Positions 21,582 to 33,532 of a stretch of DNA of 64,000 nt are shown here, in pieces. The notes beneath the pieces were generated by a model that saw nothing but the letters and a program-made list of their open reading frames with translations, made no database searches and was not told the origin of the DNA. Both the position numbers and the translations under genes were made by a program. Position 1 is the stretch's first letter. Every line of letters begins with the position of its first letter. This stretch comes from Buddleja alternifolia (taxonomy: Eukaryota; Streptophyta; Magnoliopsida; Lamiales; Scrophulariaceae): assembly GCA_019426215.1 (NCBI GenBank), contig CM033393.1:6730046-6794045 (forward strand), given 5' to 3'.

Positions 21582-23064
21582 TGATAAGTGCAATATTTAT
21601 ATATTTTATTACCTCTATCTTTAGCATTTTATTGTGATTATATGGCCATTGGAACTGATTTTATCTCATTTTGTGATTTGGGCAAGAGTTGAAGTGCAAA
21701 ATATCAATTTCAATCAAAATGACAGATTTGGCGATGTTTCGGAAATATTAATATATCTGGAGATGCAGACATTAGTTTCTATTGAATTTTATCTAGTTGG
21801 AAAGCTAAGACAAAGGCCTATATTTCTTATGAAGAAGTCCAGACCCAGTTCGGAAGTTAAAGGGCTCGAAAGTGTTGAAGAATTTAATGAAGATTTCTGT
21901 TATGGACTGGACTGGAATGCGCAGCTTTGGTGAAAACTTCATAACTAGAGTTATGTGTCTTGGATTCAGTCAAGGCCAGTTGGAAATTAAAGCTAACACA
22001 TAAAGCTACAAATGTCTAGAAGGAGTCAAAGTCAGATTCGATGAATTAGAGGTGACAAATCAGAATGTAAAGGGAAGAATATATTCTCCATGCTTTGATG
22101 TTAAAGAGAAGAATATATTCTCCATGCTTTGATGTTAAAGGGAAGAATATATTCTCCATGTCTTGATAAAGGAAGAGGGAATATATTCTCTCTAGGATTA
22201 TGTCATCTTTTTATTGCCTATATATATGTCTTGCAAGAGTTGAAAAAGAACAACAAAAACAAGAAGAAAACAAAGAGAAGAGAGTTAGAAAAATAGTATT
22301 TTCAAGTTTTATGCTTACAATTATGAGTAGCTAAGTTTTTATTTCGATTCAAGGGAGTTCATTTTGATTCACATGTTGTGAGATACGGAGCTTCATCTAT
22401 CTATCTACGATTTGATTATCTTTTGTTTCTTATTCTTAATGTTCATGCTTGTTTAGATAATAATCTAAGGTGCACATTAGTTGATTATCTATTACAATCT
22501 ATTGCTAACAAATCTTCATAATCCGTAATTGTTATGTTTGATTTGTGCATGTAGCAATTAGGTTTTCATGATTAGGATCCCAATTTTTGTTGATAACCTA
22601 AGGGAAACATTAGAGTAAATTAAATAGTTGGCGCTTGCTTAAACTATTGTTTATCCTTAGTCGCTTCTAATTCGTTATGCTATTATTAACATGATTAGGA
22701 TTGCTTAATACCGAGTCAGTTGATAATAAGAATTTAACCGGGTGCTGGGCTTTGGTTAATGATATACGGAAGTTAATAAGGATATAAATAGCTGGTTATT
22801 TATGTTCTTGGCTAAGTAATCAAAGAATAGATAGTATTTTAGGTGTCTATGATCAACTTGAATTGAAGAACGAACTATCCTTGGATCGATGCTTTACATT
22901 TATTGAACTTCCTATTTAATTCCTGTCATTATTAATTCATCAAACAAACCTCCCCATTGAATATTATTTTGATCAACCAATCTCTAGGGTTCGACCTGGA
23001 CTTATGAGTACTACAAATTCTTGTGAGAACAGTAATTATATTTTGGTGCATTCGACACGTACCA
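21582..23064 (+). repeat. Athila 1 5' LTR
   Basis: 1,483 bp, TGATAAGTG...CGTACCA. It carries a TATA box at about 22219-22226 (TATATATA) and a palindrome array just upstream of it. Confidence 0.95.
22076..22189. promoter_or_regulatory. Palindrome array upstream of TATA, Athila 1 5' LTR
   Basis: AGAATATATTCT, a perfect 12-bp palindrome, starts at 22076, 22110 and 22144. A variant, GGAATATATTCT, starts at 22178. All three intervals are exactly 34 bp, even though the last spacer differs in sequence. The TATA box starts 29 bp after the last palindrome. The position suggests an enhancer or transcription-factor array driving the LTR promoter; this is inference. The 3' LTR holds the same array. Confidence 0.8.
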
Positions 23065-23069
23065 AATTT

Positions 23070-23087
23070 TGGCGCCGTTGCCGGGGA
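23070..23087 (+). other. Athila 1 primer-binding site
   Basis: TGGCGCCGTTGCCGGGGA lies five bases after the LTR. The same sequence follows the LTR of Athila 2. It is the usual Athila/Tat primer-binding site, attributed to tRNA-Asp. Confidence 0.85.
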
Positions 23088-23446
23088 TTGGTTTTCGGTC
23101 AAAATTTTATTTTATTCTAATTATTATTGTAATATATATAGGCTGTTAGATTTATATATTTCTTAGTTTTAAGTTTTATTAACTAGTTTGTGCATTGAAA
23201 AAAAAAACAAAAAAAAAACAACACTGTTTTTCGAATTCGGCCACGAACTCTATATCAATTTTGAAGGAAACGTCATTTTAAAAACAACTCAGCATACTTT
23301 TGTATGCTGAGCTCCAGCCTCTCGGGCCCAAATTCCATCGTTTACTAGTTGGTTTTTTGCGTTTTTGTGTTTTCAATCGGTTTTTAAGTTTTATTTTTAT
23401 TTGTTTTCGATATTTCTATACTTTACCTTGTTAGTTTTTGTGTTTT
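23088..23446 (+). other. Athila 1 untranslated leader
   Basis: A 359-nt leader between the primer-binding site and gag. It is T-rich with an A-rich tract near 23195-23220. No long frame is present. Confidence 0.6.
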
Positions 23447-25105
23447 ATGACCTCTAAGAGCCAGGAAATTGATCCAGAGATTGAAAAAACGTTCCACAGA
23501 TTAAGAAGAGAGGCTAAACGGGCAATTGAAGAGCAAAACTCAATACCGAAAGAGTCAATCCCTTCTCCAAAGGGAAGCACCGAATCTCTGTACCTGTTTT
23601 CAAGTGATTCAGACGAACAGGAAGTCATGGCAGCCAACAATAGTACTCTAAAGGAGTTGGCTGCTCCAAATTTTAATCAACAACCTTTATGCATTGAATA
23701 CGCTACTTTAGATGTTGCTTTTGAATTGAAATCTGGATTGATTCACTTATTACCTAAATTTCGTGGTCTTGCAGGAGAGGATCCAAATAAACATCTGAAG
23801 GAGTTCCATGTTGTTTGTTCAAACATGAGACCAACTGGAGTGTCCGAGGAGCAGATTAAATTGAGAGCTTTTCCATTCTCCTTAGCTGATGATGCAAAGG
23901 ATTGGCTCTATTATTTACCATCGGGGACGATAACAACATGGAATGAAGTGAAGAGGCTGTTTTTGGAAAAGTACTTCCCAGCTTCAAGGGCTGCCAACAT
24001 AAGAAAAGAAATTTGTGGCATAAGGCAGTACAATGAAGAGTCATTATACGAATACTGGGAGCGTTTTAAGAAGTTGTGTACAAGCTGCCCCCACCACCAA
24101 ATAAGTGAGCAATTGTTAATTCAATATTTTTATGAAGGCTTACTGTATATGGACAGGAACATGATTGATGCAGCGAGTGGAGGAGCGTTAGTAGATAAAA
24201 CCCCCACAGCTGCCAGAAATTTGATTTCCAATATGGCGGCAAATTCACAGCAATTTGGCATGAGGTTGGACCACACACCTAAAGCAGTTAATGAGGTAAG
24301 TACATCTAACCTTGAGCATCAAATTTTTGAGTTAACGTCATTAGTTCGTCAGATGGCGGTAGGGAATATGCAAGTAGCGAAGGTATGTGGTATTTGTTCA
24401 GTTACAGGACACCCCACTGATGCATGTCCAACATTGCAAGAAGAAACGAACCAGCAAGCCAATGCCATTGGAGGATTCCCAGGTCAGCAACAAAGAAAGT
24501 ACGATCCTTATTCCAATTCATACAATCCAGGCTGGCGAGATCACGCCAATCTCAGTTATGGAAATCAAGTTGGACAAAATCGTTATCAAAATTCTTTCCA
24601 GCCTCGACAGCAACATCAAACGAATCAATCTTCAAATTCAGGTATGGCTTTAGATGAAATTGTTAAAGCTCTCGCTAACAATACCCAACAATTTCAACAG
24701 GAAACAAGAAACAGCATCCAAAATTTAGAGAAACAGATAAGTCAGTTAGCAACTTCGATGAGCAAGATGGAAGCTCAAGGTTCGGGCAAATTACCCTCCC
24801 AAACAATCATAAATCCTAGAGAGAATGCCAGTGTAGTAACTTTGCGGAGTGGAAAAGAAATTCAGAGCCCAACTCAAAGTGTGCCGGAAGAAGAAAAACC
24901 CACAGAAGCTAAAATTAGTCTCGAAGCTCCTAAGGTTAGTTTTCCTTCAAACATGTATAATTCCACTAACACTGTTCCTGTTTCCATCCCCTTTCCGAGC
25001 AGGTTAAGTAAATCCAAGAAACAAAATGAAGAGAAGGAGATATTGGAGACATTCAGGAAGGTAGCAGTAAACATTCCACTGCTTGATTCTATTAGTCAGT
25101 GTTAG
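23447..25105 (+). pseudogene. gag: Athila 1 Gag, truncated by Sirevirus insertion
   Basis: The frame starts at the ATG at 23447 and is open to the insertion point at 25099, then stops inside the Sirevirus LTR. It contains the gypsy Gag core (retrotransposon gag domain) at about residues 85-230: DPNKHLKEFHVVCSNMRPTG, FPFSLADDAKDWLYYLPSG and YFPASRAANIRKEICGIRQY. A Cys/His-poor, Gln/Asn-rich region and a short heptad stretch (NLEKQISQLATSMSKMEAQ) follow. The frame continues in register at 39379 after one TSD copy, so Gag and protease formed one continuous frame before insertion. Confidence 0.92.
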
Positions 25106-26851
25106 GAATTTCATATTAGATGTTTTGATGATGACAAATAGGACTTTCTGTTAGACTCCGAAAAGTGTGAAAGCTTTCATAGAATGTTATGTATAAGTAC
25201 CTGAAAGCTTATTTATCTTAGGCTTATAGTATTTATCTTTGTAGAATTCCTTAGACTAAGTATGTAACACTAAAACACTTAGGAAAATTCTGGGTGAGTC
25301 TACCAAGTGATGATGGTGAAGATCAAGCGTCTAAAGCTACAATGGATAAAGATATCTTGAAGCGTCTGTCAAACGCTTTAGGGATTATCCCAGTGCTCAC
25401 ACTACGAATGGATAACTCAGGCCGAATACTCAACATCAAGTGAAATGACGAAATTTTCAGTGAGACCATCAAGACAAGATTGAAGAGTAAGCGTCTGAAA
25501 TAAAGAAAAGAAAGTCAGGATCAGTCCAAGCGTCTGATACACAAGAATAACTATTCTCTTCAGCAAGCGTCCAAAAAAATGGTTAAACCAACACAACTTA
25601 CAAAGAACGTAACCTGAAAAAGAATTTAGACCCAAAACCATCCAAAGACTTAAAAATGCATGAATCAAACGGACGAATTATTTCCAACGGAAATAAAACA
25701 AGATGCATTAAAAGTCGGATAAGTGCTATTAAAATATAAGCACTATAACTTATGGGCAAGCCATATCTTTGACCTAGACTGTCAGGTTTATGAAACCAAG
25801 ACCATGCCCAACCAATTAAATATACCCAAAGTTAGAAATGTCTGAACTCAAGGAATGTTTGGGGAAACGAGACTCCAACCGAGTCAAACGGACAAAAACC
25901 ACCAATACCTTATAAATAGCTCTTTCAACAAACAAGTAAAATGATGAGAAAGTGACACACACAAAAATACCTACCTTGTTGAAAGAAAAGCTTACTAAAA
26001 ATCATAGCCAAATATTCATATAAGCTTTTTACAAATATTCTAGAGACAGTCACCCATATCTCAAATCTCTTTTTAAGAAGAACATATACTACCATTGAGA
26101 TATCCTCAAGTTGTTTGAACTTTCCAAAAACAAACAAACCCGTGACCAAAACCATCAACACCTTTCATCTGAGTGAGAAAGCTGGTTGATTTGCAAGCAG
26201 TATTTTTGTGTAAAAGAAGCTTGTTGAAGTTGATCTCTATTGGAGCTGAAATCTGTGTGACCAAGGAGTTCCGAGATCAAAAGTAACTTGCACCATTTCT
26301 GAGTGAAAGAAGCAAGGGAATAGAAGATCTTTAGTGGAGCTGAAATCTGTGTGACCAAGGAGTTCCAAGATCATATCCAATCTCCCTCTATCTTGTAGAA
26401 GTCTCTGTGTGACTCTTCGATAATCATCATAGTGGAAAAACCTCCCTGATAAAAGGAGAAGAAGGACGTAGCTGGGATTACATCACCCAGTGAACCTTAC
26501 AAATATTTTGTGTCATTTACTGTTTTATTGTCTTACATTATACTGTCATATTATATCTTGAAAAGGCATTTAAAACTAATAAGCGACTAATTGGTTAAAA
26601 CGAACGCTAAGCTATAAAAACATTTCCGCTGTGCTAACCCTGATTTAGTGACTAAACTCTGCCCTACTTTGGTAAGCGTTGAAATCACCGAGTCTAAGTT
26701 AACGTTTCTCAAGCGCCACATCCAGCGCTTAAACTTGTCAAGCGTTCAAATATTTCAAAGTGATACGAATTTTAAGAAGTCGAAAAAGACTTAAGGGTCT
26801 ATTCAACCCCCCCCCCTTCTAGACCCTTTCGTATACCACTTGGGACCAACA
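25100..26851 (+). repeat. Sire 1 5' LTR
   Basis: Starts TGTTAGGAATTTC and ends GGGACCAACA. A TATA box (TATAAATA) lies at 25911-25918. An internal tandem duplication with a 94-bp offset is at about 26212-26369. AAGCGTC recurs at 25325, 25360, 25489, 25528 and 25565. A C homopolymer near 26808 differs in length from the 3' LTR. Confidence 0.95.
26212..26369. repeat. 94-bp tandem duplication in Sire 1 LTR
   Basis: The motif GAGCTGAAATCTGTGTGACC occurs at 26243 and 26337, with conserved flanks. The Sire 2 LTR has only one equivalent copy (near 61577), so the duplication arose in the Sire 1 lineage. Confidence 0.8.
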
Positions 26852-26959
26852 AGTGGTATCAGAGCGGTTGAAGTTGAAACCTAAGCGTTTCCAAGCGTAA
26901 CTGCTTGTTCAGATCCATCTTTTTAATATAGTCGCTTCAAAATTACTTTAAAATTCTTC

Positions 26960-29173
26960 ATGGCATTTTCTAAAGTTCCCAAGTTGACCGAGTCAAATTA
27001 TGACTCTTGGAAGGTCAAAGCGTTTACTTATTTGTGTTCATGTGATGATGAAATGTGCGATATCATTTCAGATGGGCCAATCAAAATATACAAAGTTATC
27101 ACCAGAGCGCCCGAAGCCACAGGAGAAACACCTGACGGGTATGTGGAGAAGCCCAAACAAGAATGGTCCACCGATGAGCGTCGACGAGCCAATCTGGACA
27201 ATGTCGGTCGGAATGCATTATACACAGCCATTGGTGACAATGACAACTTATTCAACAAAGTCAAATCATGCAATACAACTAAAGAAATTTGGGATAAGTT
27301 GGCTACTATTTGTGGGGGCTCAGCACAAATAAAGGAAAACAAATTATCAATTGCCAAAGAAAAATTCAACGGCTTCAAGATGCTACCTAATGAGACGCTA
27401 GAGCAATTAGACATGAGGTTTACAGCCCTTGTCACTGAACTAACATCTCTGGGTATGGAGCTACAAAATCGAGAAACAGTGGTCAAAATCTTTAGAAGTC
27501 TTCCAAGCAAATTCCTGATGAAAACAACTGCAATGAGAGAATCAAACAATCTGGACAGCCTAACTCCAGAAGATGCTTTTTCAGAACTCAAAGCGTTTGA
27601 ATTTGAGCTGAATTCGGCCAGTGATGCAGTAAGTAATCCAGTAATCGAATCTGGAGCGCTAATGGCATCAATCAAAGGAAAACCTATCAAAGAAAAAGGT
27701 TCGGACATAAGTGAGGAAGAAGAACTGGCGCTTCTAAATAGATTCAGGAAATTCCTGAAATATGAAAAGAAGGGAAACAGTCCTAAGCACCCAAGACAAA
27801 GTTCATATCAAGCGCTTCCTCAAATACAACCACAATATCAAACGCCTCACTATCCTGCGTCCTCCTCCCTAGCGCCAATTCAATATCAAACTCCTTCTCA
27901 GCAAGATCTCTCAGCGCCTGCAGCGTTAAACCAACGATCCACAAGATTAACAAACGAACAAAAGATGAAGACCAATCTTTGTTACAACTGCAGGAGACCA
28001 GGGCATTTCCAAGTTAATTGCCCATATCCAAATGTGTCTAAACCTACAAAGCAAGATCACACGGATAGAAACCAATTCAGGAGCAACCTGAGACAACAAG
28101 GCTTGCTAGCAGAATCAGAACCTCTCTATACGCCTGAAGAGGACTTTGAATCATCAGATGAAAGCAGCGATGATGAACCATCAAAGGACTCAGTATTCAT
28201 TTGTCTCATGGCAAGAGAAAATGAAGCATCTAACGATGTACCATCTGAGGTAACCACTGATCTGTATCATCCTCTCTCTTATGATGAATTACTTGACAAA
28301 GTAAAGGAATATTATACAGATTGTCAAGATGCCACCCAATTATTCCAAAATCACCATCGTATTATTTCAGCACTCAGAAGTGATAACCTAACGCTCAAAG
28401 CAGAGTTGCAAATTCAGCAACAGTGCATTGAGAAAAACCAATCACTCGAGAGTGAAATTACTCAGCTAAAAGGTGATCTTGATATAATAGTCAAAAGAGA
28501 AGCTGAAATGGTCGCTAAACTTGCCAAATCAGAGCAGCTTATCTCCTCATTATCAAAAGCGTCTAGAACGCTAGATAATGTGACTAAAGTAACCAGGGCA
28601 TTTGGTGAAAAGACCGGTCTAGGTTTTGATAAAATCAGTTTTAAAGCCAAAGCGTCCAATGTTACAACAATCAACAAAGGAAAAGGTGTAATCTTTGTTG
28701 AAGAAAGTTCAATCAGACAAACGCTGAATGAATCAACAAATACTGGTACAAAAGTTAATGATAAAGTCAACATTGACTCAGGCAAAGGAAAGACCAAAGT
28801 GAACGTCTCACAAAAGAAAATATATCCAAACGCTCAAAAAGCTAAGGAGATATTTTCTGCCAGTGAATCAAACGTTAAGCGTCCCGCACCAAAAGTGCAT
28901 CCTAAGCCAGTACCAAACAGAATCAAACGTCCATATCCAAAACAATCCAGTTCATATTATCAACACTATGATAATTGTGAATACGATTATGATTATCACT
29001 ATAATCAAGGATATTTCTATACATCTAGAAAAGGTATGCAACTCAAAACGAAACCCAAGAAGGCCAATCTTTCTCCTGTAGTGAAGATAAGGCAAATATG
29101 GGTTCCGAAAAATCTAATTCACGTCACTAACAAAGAAGGACCCAAAACAAAATGGGTACCTAAAGGAAATTAG
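26960..29173 (+). CDS. gag: Sire 1 Gag, 737 residues
   Basis: An intact frame beginning at the first ATG about 100 nt after the LTR. Residues of about 1-220 form the copia Gag core (YDSWKVKAFTYLCSCD, EIWDKLATICGGSAQIKENK, LDMRFTALVTELTSLG). A Pro/Gln-rich linker leads to a CCHC zinc knuckle, CYNCRRPGHFQVNC, near residue 341. An acidic Ser/Asp/Glu patch follows, then a heptad-rich, probable coiled-coil segment near 470-540 and a basic tail ending KWVPKGN. At 737 residues it is long, as is typical of Sireviruses. It ends at TAG; the pol ATG lies 14 nt further on in the -1 frame. Confidence 0.93.
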   Translation: MAFSKVPKLTESNYDSWKVKAFTYLCSCDDEMCDIISDGPIKIYKVITRAPEATGETPDGYVEKPKQEWSTDERRRANLDNVGRNALYTAIGDNDNLFNKVKSCNTTKEIWDKLATICGGSAQIKENKLSIAKEKFNGFKMLPNETLEQLDMRFTALVTELTSLGMELQNRETVVKIFRSLPSKFLMKTTAMRESNNLDSLTPEDAFSELKAFEFELNSASDAVSNPVIESGALMASIKGKPIKEKGSDISEEEELALLNRFRKFLKYEKKGNSPKHPRQSSYQALPQIQPQYQTPHYPASSSLAPIQYQTPSQQDLSAPAALNQRSTRLTNEQKMKTNLCYNCRRPGHFQVNCPYPNVSKPTKQDHTDRNQFRSNLRQQGLLAESEPLYTPEEDFESSDESSDDEPSKDSVFICLMARENEASNDVPSEVTTDLYHPLSYDELLDKVKEYYTDCQDATQLFQNHHRIISALRSDNLTLKAELQIQQQCIEKNQSLESEITQLKGDLDIIVKREAEMVAKLAKSEQLISSLSKASRTLDNVTKVTRAFGEKTGLGFDKISFKAKASNVTTINKGKGVIFVEESSIRQTLNESTNTGTKVNDKVNIDSGKGKTKVNVSQKKIYPNAQKAKEIFSASESNVKRPAPKVHPKPVPNRIKRPYPKQSSSYYQHYDNCEYDYDYHYNQGYFYTSRKGMQLKTKPKKANLSPVVKIRQIWVPKNLIHVTNKEGPKTKWVPKGN

Positions 29174-29187
29174 ATCTGCCCTCTTGA

Positions 29188-30954
29188 ATGCAGGTACCTA
29201 GAGCCAACACCTACGCTTCAGTATGGTACATAGATAGTGGATCATCGAGACACATGACTGGATCAAAGGACCTCTTGATCAACTATCGTGCAACCAATGG
29301 TCCTCAAGTTATATTCGGTGATAATTCTAAAGGTAAAACTAAAGGTATAGGTATCATGCATAGGGGGAACATCATGATCAATGATGTATACTATGTCGAG
29401 GGTCTTAAACATAATCTCCTAAGCATAAGTCAATTTTGTGATAAAGGCTTTGAAATTAAGTTTTCTAGTGACTTGTGCGAGATAATCGATGTTAAGACAG
29501 GATCTACCAAATTAAAAGGAAGAAGAACAAACAATGTATACTTAGTAGATTGGGATTCAACATTAGATAACAACCCTACATGCTTCGTAGCTAAGAATCA
29601 AAACGAATTAGGTTGGTTATGGCACAGAAAAATGAATCACCTCAATTTCAAAACAATCTCTCAATTAATATCTCTAAATCTCATAGAGGGATTACCTAAA
29701 GGTTCCTTTAATAAAGATCGCTTATGCGATGCTTGTCAAATGGGTAAACAAGTTAAATCATCCTTTAAGAAGAAGCTTCATCTATCGACCTCTCGAATAC
29801 TTGAATTACTACATTTAGATTTGTTTGGTCCTATTCAAATCATGAGCGTTAGTGGTAAAAAGTATTCACTAGTAATAGTTGATGATTTTTCACGCTATAC
29901 ATGGGTAGAATTTCTAGCATCTAAAGATGAAACTAGTGCCAAGCTCACCTCTCTAATTCGTCAACTACAAAACTCAAAAGATCTAAAAGTAACAAGAATT
30001 AGAAGTGATAGAGGAACTGAATTTACTAACCATATTGTTGAGAAATTTTGTAAAGACTTTGGAATACTTCATGAGTATTCAGCACCTAGAACACCTCAAC
30101 AAAATGGAGTTGCTGAACGGCGGAACAGAACGCTTAAAGAAGCCGCTAGGACTATGTTAGCCGAATCCAAGCTGCCTCAAAGGTTGTGGGCCGAAGCTGT
30201 TAACACTGCTTGCTACACTCAGAACCGGTGTATGATCAACAAGCAACATGAAAAGACTCCATATGAGTTATGGAAGGGACGTAAGCCGAATGTTTCATAC
30301 TTTCATGTATTTGGCTCAAAATGTTTCATTCATAACAATGGTTCTCAAAGCCTAAAGACATTTGATCCTAAAGCAGATGAAGGAATCTTTCTAGGATACG
30401 CCAAAAATGGAAAGAGCTTTCGCATCTTAAATAAGATCAAATCGAAGGTTGAAGAATCCATTCATGTTGTGTTTGATGATGCTAACCAAGAACCGAGTAA
30501 GGTTAATATTAATGATGCAGGAATTGAAGATTTATCTCAACAAGCGTCACAAATCAATCTGTGTGATGATAGTGATATTGATGAAGATAATGAAATCATT
30601 ATACCTAATCCTAAGACTACTCGTAAAGACATCAACGATGACATTGCAAGAAACGCTGATGATCATGAAGGGTATGTTCATCAAGAGCAAATTCAATCTA
30701 CAAACACTGAAGCGCCTACGCAAGGAATTGGTCAAGCGCCTACACAGTTTAATCAAACGTTAGATCAATCTCTTAACTCGTTCCAACCAGACAGAAAATG
30801 GCTCAGAGACCATCCACCAGAACTAATTATTGGAGATATTGGAGCACCCGTTAGAACGAGAGCCGCTACAATAAATGAGGCCATGTTTGCAAGCTTCCTA
30901 TCTCAAATGGAACCAAAAAAGTGGATGAAGCGCTTAACGATCCAAGTTGGATAG
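29188..30954 (+). CDS. pol: Sire 1 protease-integrase part of Pol
   Basis: A frame of 588 codons. The aspartic protease active site is [12 protein letters not shown] near residue 14. The integrase zinc-binding region has [14 protein letters not shown] with CDACQMGKQ. The integrase core has catalytic residues in [17 protein letters not shown] and [14 protein letters not shown]. The frame then leaves the conserved reading path at an A6 run (30915-30920) and stops at 30954, while the reverse transcriptase continues in the -1 frame. The polyprotein was presumably continuous or joined by slippage. Confidence 0.92.
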   Translation: MQVPRANTYASVWYIDSGSSRHMTGSKDLLINYRATNGPQVIFGDNSKGKTKGIGIMHRGNIMINDVYYVEGLKHNLLSISQFCDKGFEIKFSSDLCEIIDVKTGSTKLKGRRTNNVYLVDWDSTLDNNPTCFVAKNQNELGWLWHRKMNHLNFKTISQLISLNLIEGLPKGSFNKDRLCDACQMGKQVKSSFKKKLHLSTSRILELLHLDLFGPIQIMSVSGKKYSLVIVDDFSRYTWVEFLASKDETSAKLTSLIRQLQNSKDLKVTRIRSDRGTEFTNHIVEKFCKDFGILHEYSAPRTPQQNGVAERRNRTLKEAARTMLAESKLPQRLWAEAVNTACYTQNRCMINKQHEKTPYELWKGRKPNVSYFHVFGSKCFIHNNGSQSLKTFDPKADEGIFLGYAKNGKSFRILNKIKSKVEESIHVVFDDANQEPSKVNINDAGIEDLSQQASQINLCDDSDIDEDNEIIIPNPKTTRKDINDDIARNADDHEGYVHQEQIQSTNTEAPTQGIGQAPTQFNQTLDQSLNSFQPDRKWLRDHPPELIIGDIGAPVRTRAATINEAMFASFLSQMEPKKWMKRLTIQVG

Positions 30955-32438
30955 AAGCCATGCAAGAAGAGCTAAACCAATTTGAAAGAAATAAGGTATG
31001 GACGCTAGTACCAAGACCAACCCACCAAGGGGTCATTGGAACTAGATGGGTCTATAGAAACAAAATGGATGAGAATGGAATTGTGATTAGAAACAAAGCC
31101 AGACTCGTAGCTCAGGGATACTGTCAAGAAGAGGGCATCGACTTTGATGAAACATACGCTCCAGTTGCCCGACTTGAAGCAATCCGCATGTTTCTAGCGT
31201 TTGCAGCATTTAACAAATTTACAGTGTATCAAATGGACGTAAAGAGTGCATTTCTGAATGGTAAACTCCAAGAAGAAGTATATGTGGAGCAACCACCAGG
31301 ATTCATCAACAACCATGGGAAAAGCATGGTTTACAAATTGGACAAGGCACTCTATGGTCTTAAACAAGCACCACGAGCATGGTATGACACTCTCTCTATC
31401 TTCCTTATAGGTAAAGGCTTTTCAAAAGGCAGCGTTGACACAACGTTATTCAAAATTACCCATAATGACGATATTCTCCTAGTTCAAATTTATGTTGATG
31501 ATATTATATTTGGATCTACCAATAAGCGTCTATGTGAGAAATTTTCGAAAATGATGCAAGATCAATTTGAAATGAGCATGATGGGAGAATTAACTTTCTT
31601 CCTAGGATTACAAGTTAAACAACTCCCTAATGGCATATTCATAAATCAAACTAAATATACTAGAGATATGATCAAGAAATTTGGTATGGAAAATGCATCA
31701 CCTTCAAAAATTCCAATGAGCCAGACGCTTAAGCTAGATAGAGACGATAATGGAAAGAAAATTGATATCACTAACTATAGAGGTATTATTGGATCACTTC
31801 TTTATCTTACAGCTAGTAGACCCGATATTATGTTCTCAGTATGCATGTGTGCACGATTTCAAGCTGATCCTAGAGAATCACACTTAATTGCTGCTAAAAG
31901 AATCCTTAAGTACCTAAAAGGCACACAAAATGTGGGCTTATGGTATCCTAGGGATTCTCCTTTTGAACTAATCGGTTATTCAGATGCAGATTTTGCAGGA
32001 TGCAAAATAGATAGAAAAAGTACTAGTGGAACATGTCAATTTCTAGGTGATAGACTAATTTCATGGCATAGTAAGAAGCAACAGTCCATCGCTACTTCCA
32101 CCGCTGAGGCTGAGTATGTAGCCGCTGGAAGCTGTTGTGCACAGATCCTTTGGATGAGGCAACAACTTAGAGATTATGGAATAATCCTAGATCCAACTCC
32201 TATCCATTGTGACAATCAAAGCGCCTTAGCAATGACTCAAAATCCAGTTCTTCACTCTAGAACCAAACACATTGACATTCGCTATCACTTTCTACGTGAC
32301 CATGTTCAAAAGAAAGATATCTCCATGCACTTCATTAATACAGAAAAGCAACTGGCAGATATCTTCACCAAAGCGCTTAACGAACAACGTTTTCTCACTT
32401 TAAGAAGTGAACTAGGTATGATTGATCTAAATGCTTAA
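30921..32438 (+). CDS. pol: Sire 1 reverse transcriptase-RNase H part of Pol
   Basis: A 505-codon frame overlapping the end of the integrase frame. It begins at a GTG, not an ATG, so independent initiation is unlikely. The RT holds [47 protein letters not shown] and the catalytic [10 protein letters not shown]. The RNase H has [46 protein letters not shown] and the terminal LADIFTKAL. All polymerase and RNase H acidic residues expected in these motifs are visible. It is intact apart from the frame offset. Confidence 0.92.
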   Translation: MDEALNDPSWIEAMQEELNQFERNKVWTLVPRPTHQGVIGTRWVYRNKMDENGIVIRNKARLVAQGYCQEEGIDFDETYAPVARLEAIRMFLAFAAFNKFTVYQMDVKSAFLNGKLQEEVYVEQPPGFINNHGKSMVYKLDKALYGLKQAPRAWYDTLSIFLIGKGFSKGSVDTTLFKITHNDDILLVQIYVDDIIFGSTNKRLCEKFSKMMQDQFEMSMMGELTFFLGLQVKQLPNGIFINQTKYTRDMIKKFGMENASPSKIPMSQTLKLDRDDNGKKIDITNYRGIIGSLLYLTASRPDIMFSVCMCARFQADPRESHLIAAKRILKYLKGTQNVGLWYPRDSPFELIGYSDADFAGCKIDRKSTSGTCQFLGDRLISWHSKKQQSIATSTAEAEYVAAGSCCAQILWMRQQLRDYGIILDPTPIHCDNQSALAMTQNPVLHSRTKHIDIRYHFLRDHVQKKDISMHFINTEKQLADIFTKALNEQRFLTLRSELGMIDLNA

Positions 32439-33532
32439 TCATTCGAAACATCATACTTTTGTTAGGCATGAAATTTAGGGGGAATTCAATGTATGTTATG
32501 AAATTTATGGGGAACCTACATAGGGGGAACCTTAAAAGAGCTAACTATACCTAAGTGAATATGACCAAAAATGTTTTCCCTTGCATCGGTCATACGCACT
32601 TAGCACCATACACTTAAAACCTTTTTGACGCTTATTACACAAATCTGTCTTAGCGTCTGCACTTCTTTCAAAATAAACTAAACGCTTAGCTTTATTCCCG
32701 GCTAAAAGCAGTTAGTAAAAAGACCCTTTTAAAAGCAAGCGTACATTACCCTACGCTAAAACGAGAAAGTGGATTAGTCAATCAATGCAATTAATGCTGA
32801 CTTGACATTCCTCACCCTTCGCTCAAGAAAACCCATGGGTACTCATCACGTTTTTCAAAGATGGTTCAGCACATGTACACGCGTCAGTACAATTACCATG
32901 TATCTTAGACGAGTACAACCGACGCTGAATATTTTAAACCAAAAGTAAAACACTACTACCAAGACCTAATGATAAGTACTGGGAAACTGTGTCCTCATAT
33001 ACACCCTGAAAGGAATAATTCTATATGTTACAATGAGCGCTAAAGCACAACCTGTTACTTGAAAGAGACTCCCAAGATTTTCAAGCGTCCACATAACACT
33101 CAATTGTTTCAAGCGTCATTCTGACTAAGTCCGGACGCTTTAACAAATTTTTGGCGGGCATTTAAATAGTGTTCAAAATTATGATTCCCGAACAGTTTTC
33201 ATAAAGAACGTATCCGCTTTTCATGGGCACACGCATCACTCTCAGTCTCTGTTTTAAACTTTTAAACGGACTTCAAAATAGTATATGTGGCAGTTACTAA
33301 AAGAAACCGTGCCTGTTTAATCTAAATTCACGTCCACAGTTATATTTTAATGGCTGAGATTTATACTCCTCCACGTGTCAACATCTCAAACTTCAAACAC
33401 ACCGAACATTCAAATTGAAGTTTCTGCAGAACACAAACACTCTTATACTCTATTCCATTCGTGCAAAAACAAGTCTCTCTCTCTTTCAAAAACGAAAAAT
33501 CTTCCTTCGTAATCTCTGTCTACTGCTCACTC
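32439..33532 (+). other. Sire 1 spacer with repeated PPT-like motifs
   Basis: Non-coding sequence between pol and the envelope-like ORF. Near its start are several purine tracts resembling the polypurine tract (TTTAGGGGGAATT near 32474, ATTTATGGGGAACC near 32501, ATAGGGGGAACC near 32520). Multiple PPT-like motifs after pol are known for Sireviruses. AAGCGTC-type motifs recur to about 33140. It may hold a promoter or splice acceptor for the next ORF. Confidence 0.65.

Noticed and set aside
21634..21933. 99-codon frame repeated in both Athila 1 LTRs (also 44372-44671)
   Set aside because: LTR sequence upstream of the promoter, no domain, duplicated only because LTRs are duplicated.
25925..26358. 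Minus-strand frames repeated at 25925-26358 and 38448-38881
   Set aside because: Identical because they lie in the two LTRs; no coding evidence.
27028..27708. 226-codon minus-strand frame inside Sire 1 gag
   Set aside because: Antisense shadow of gag; no independent motifs, and a parallel shadow occurs in Sire 2 gag.
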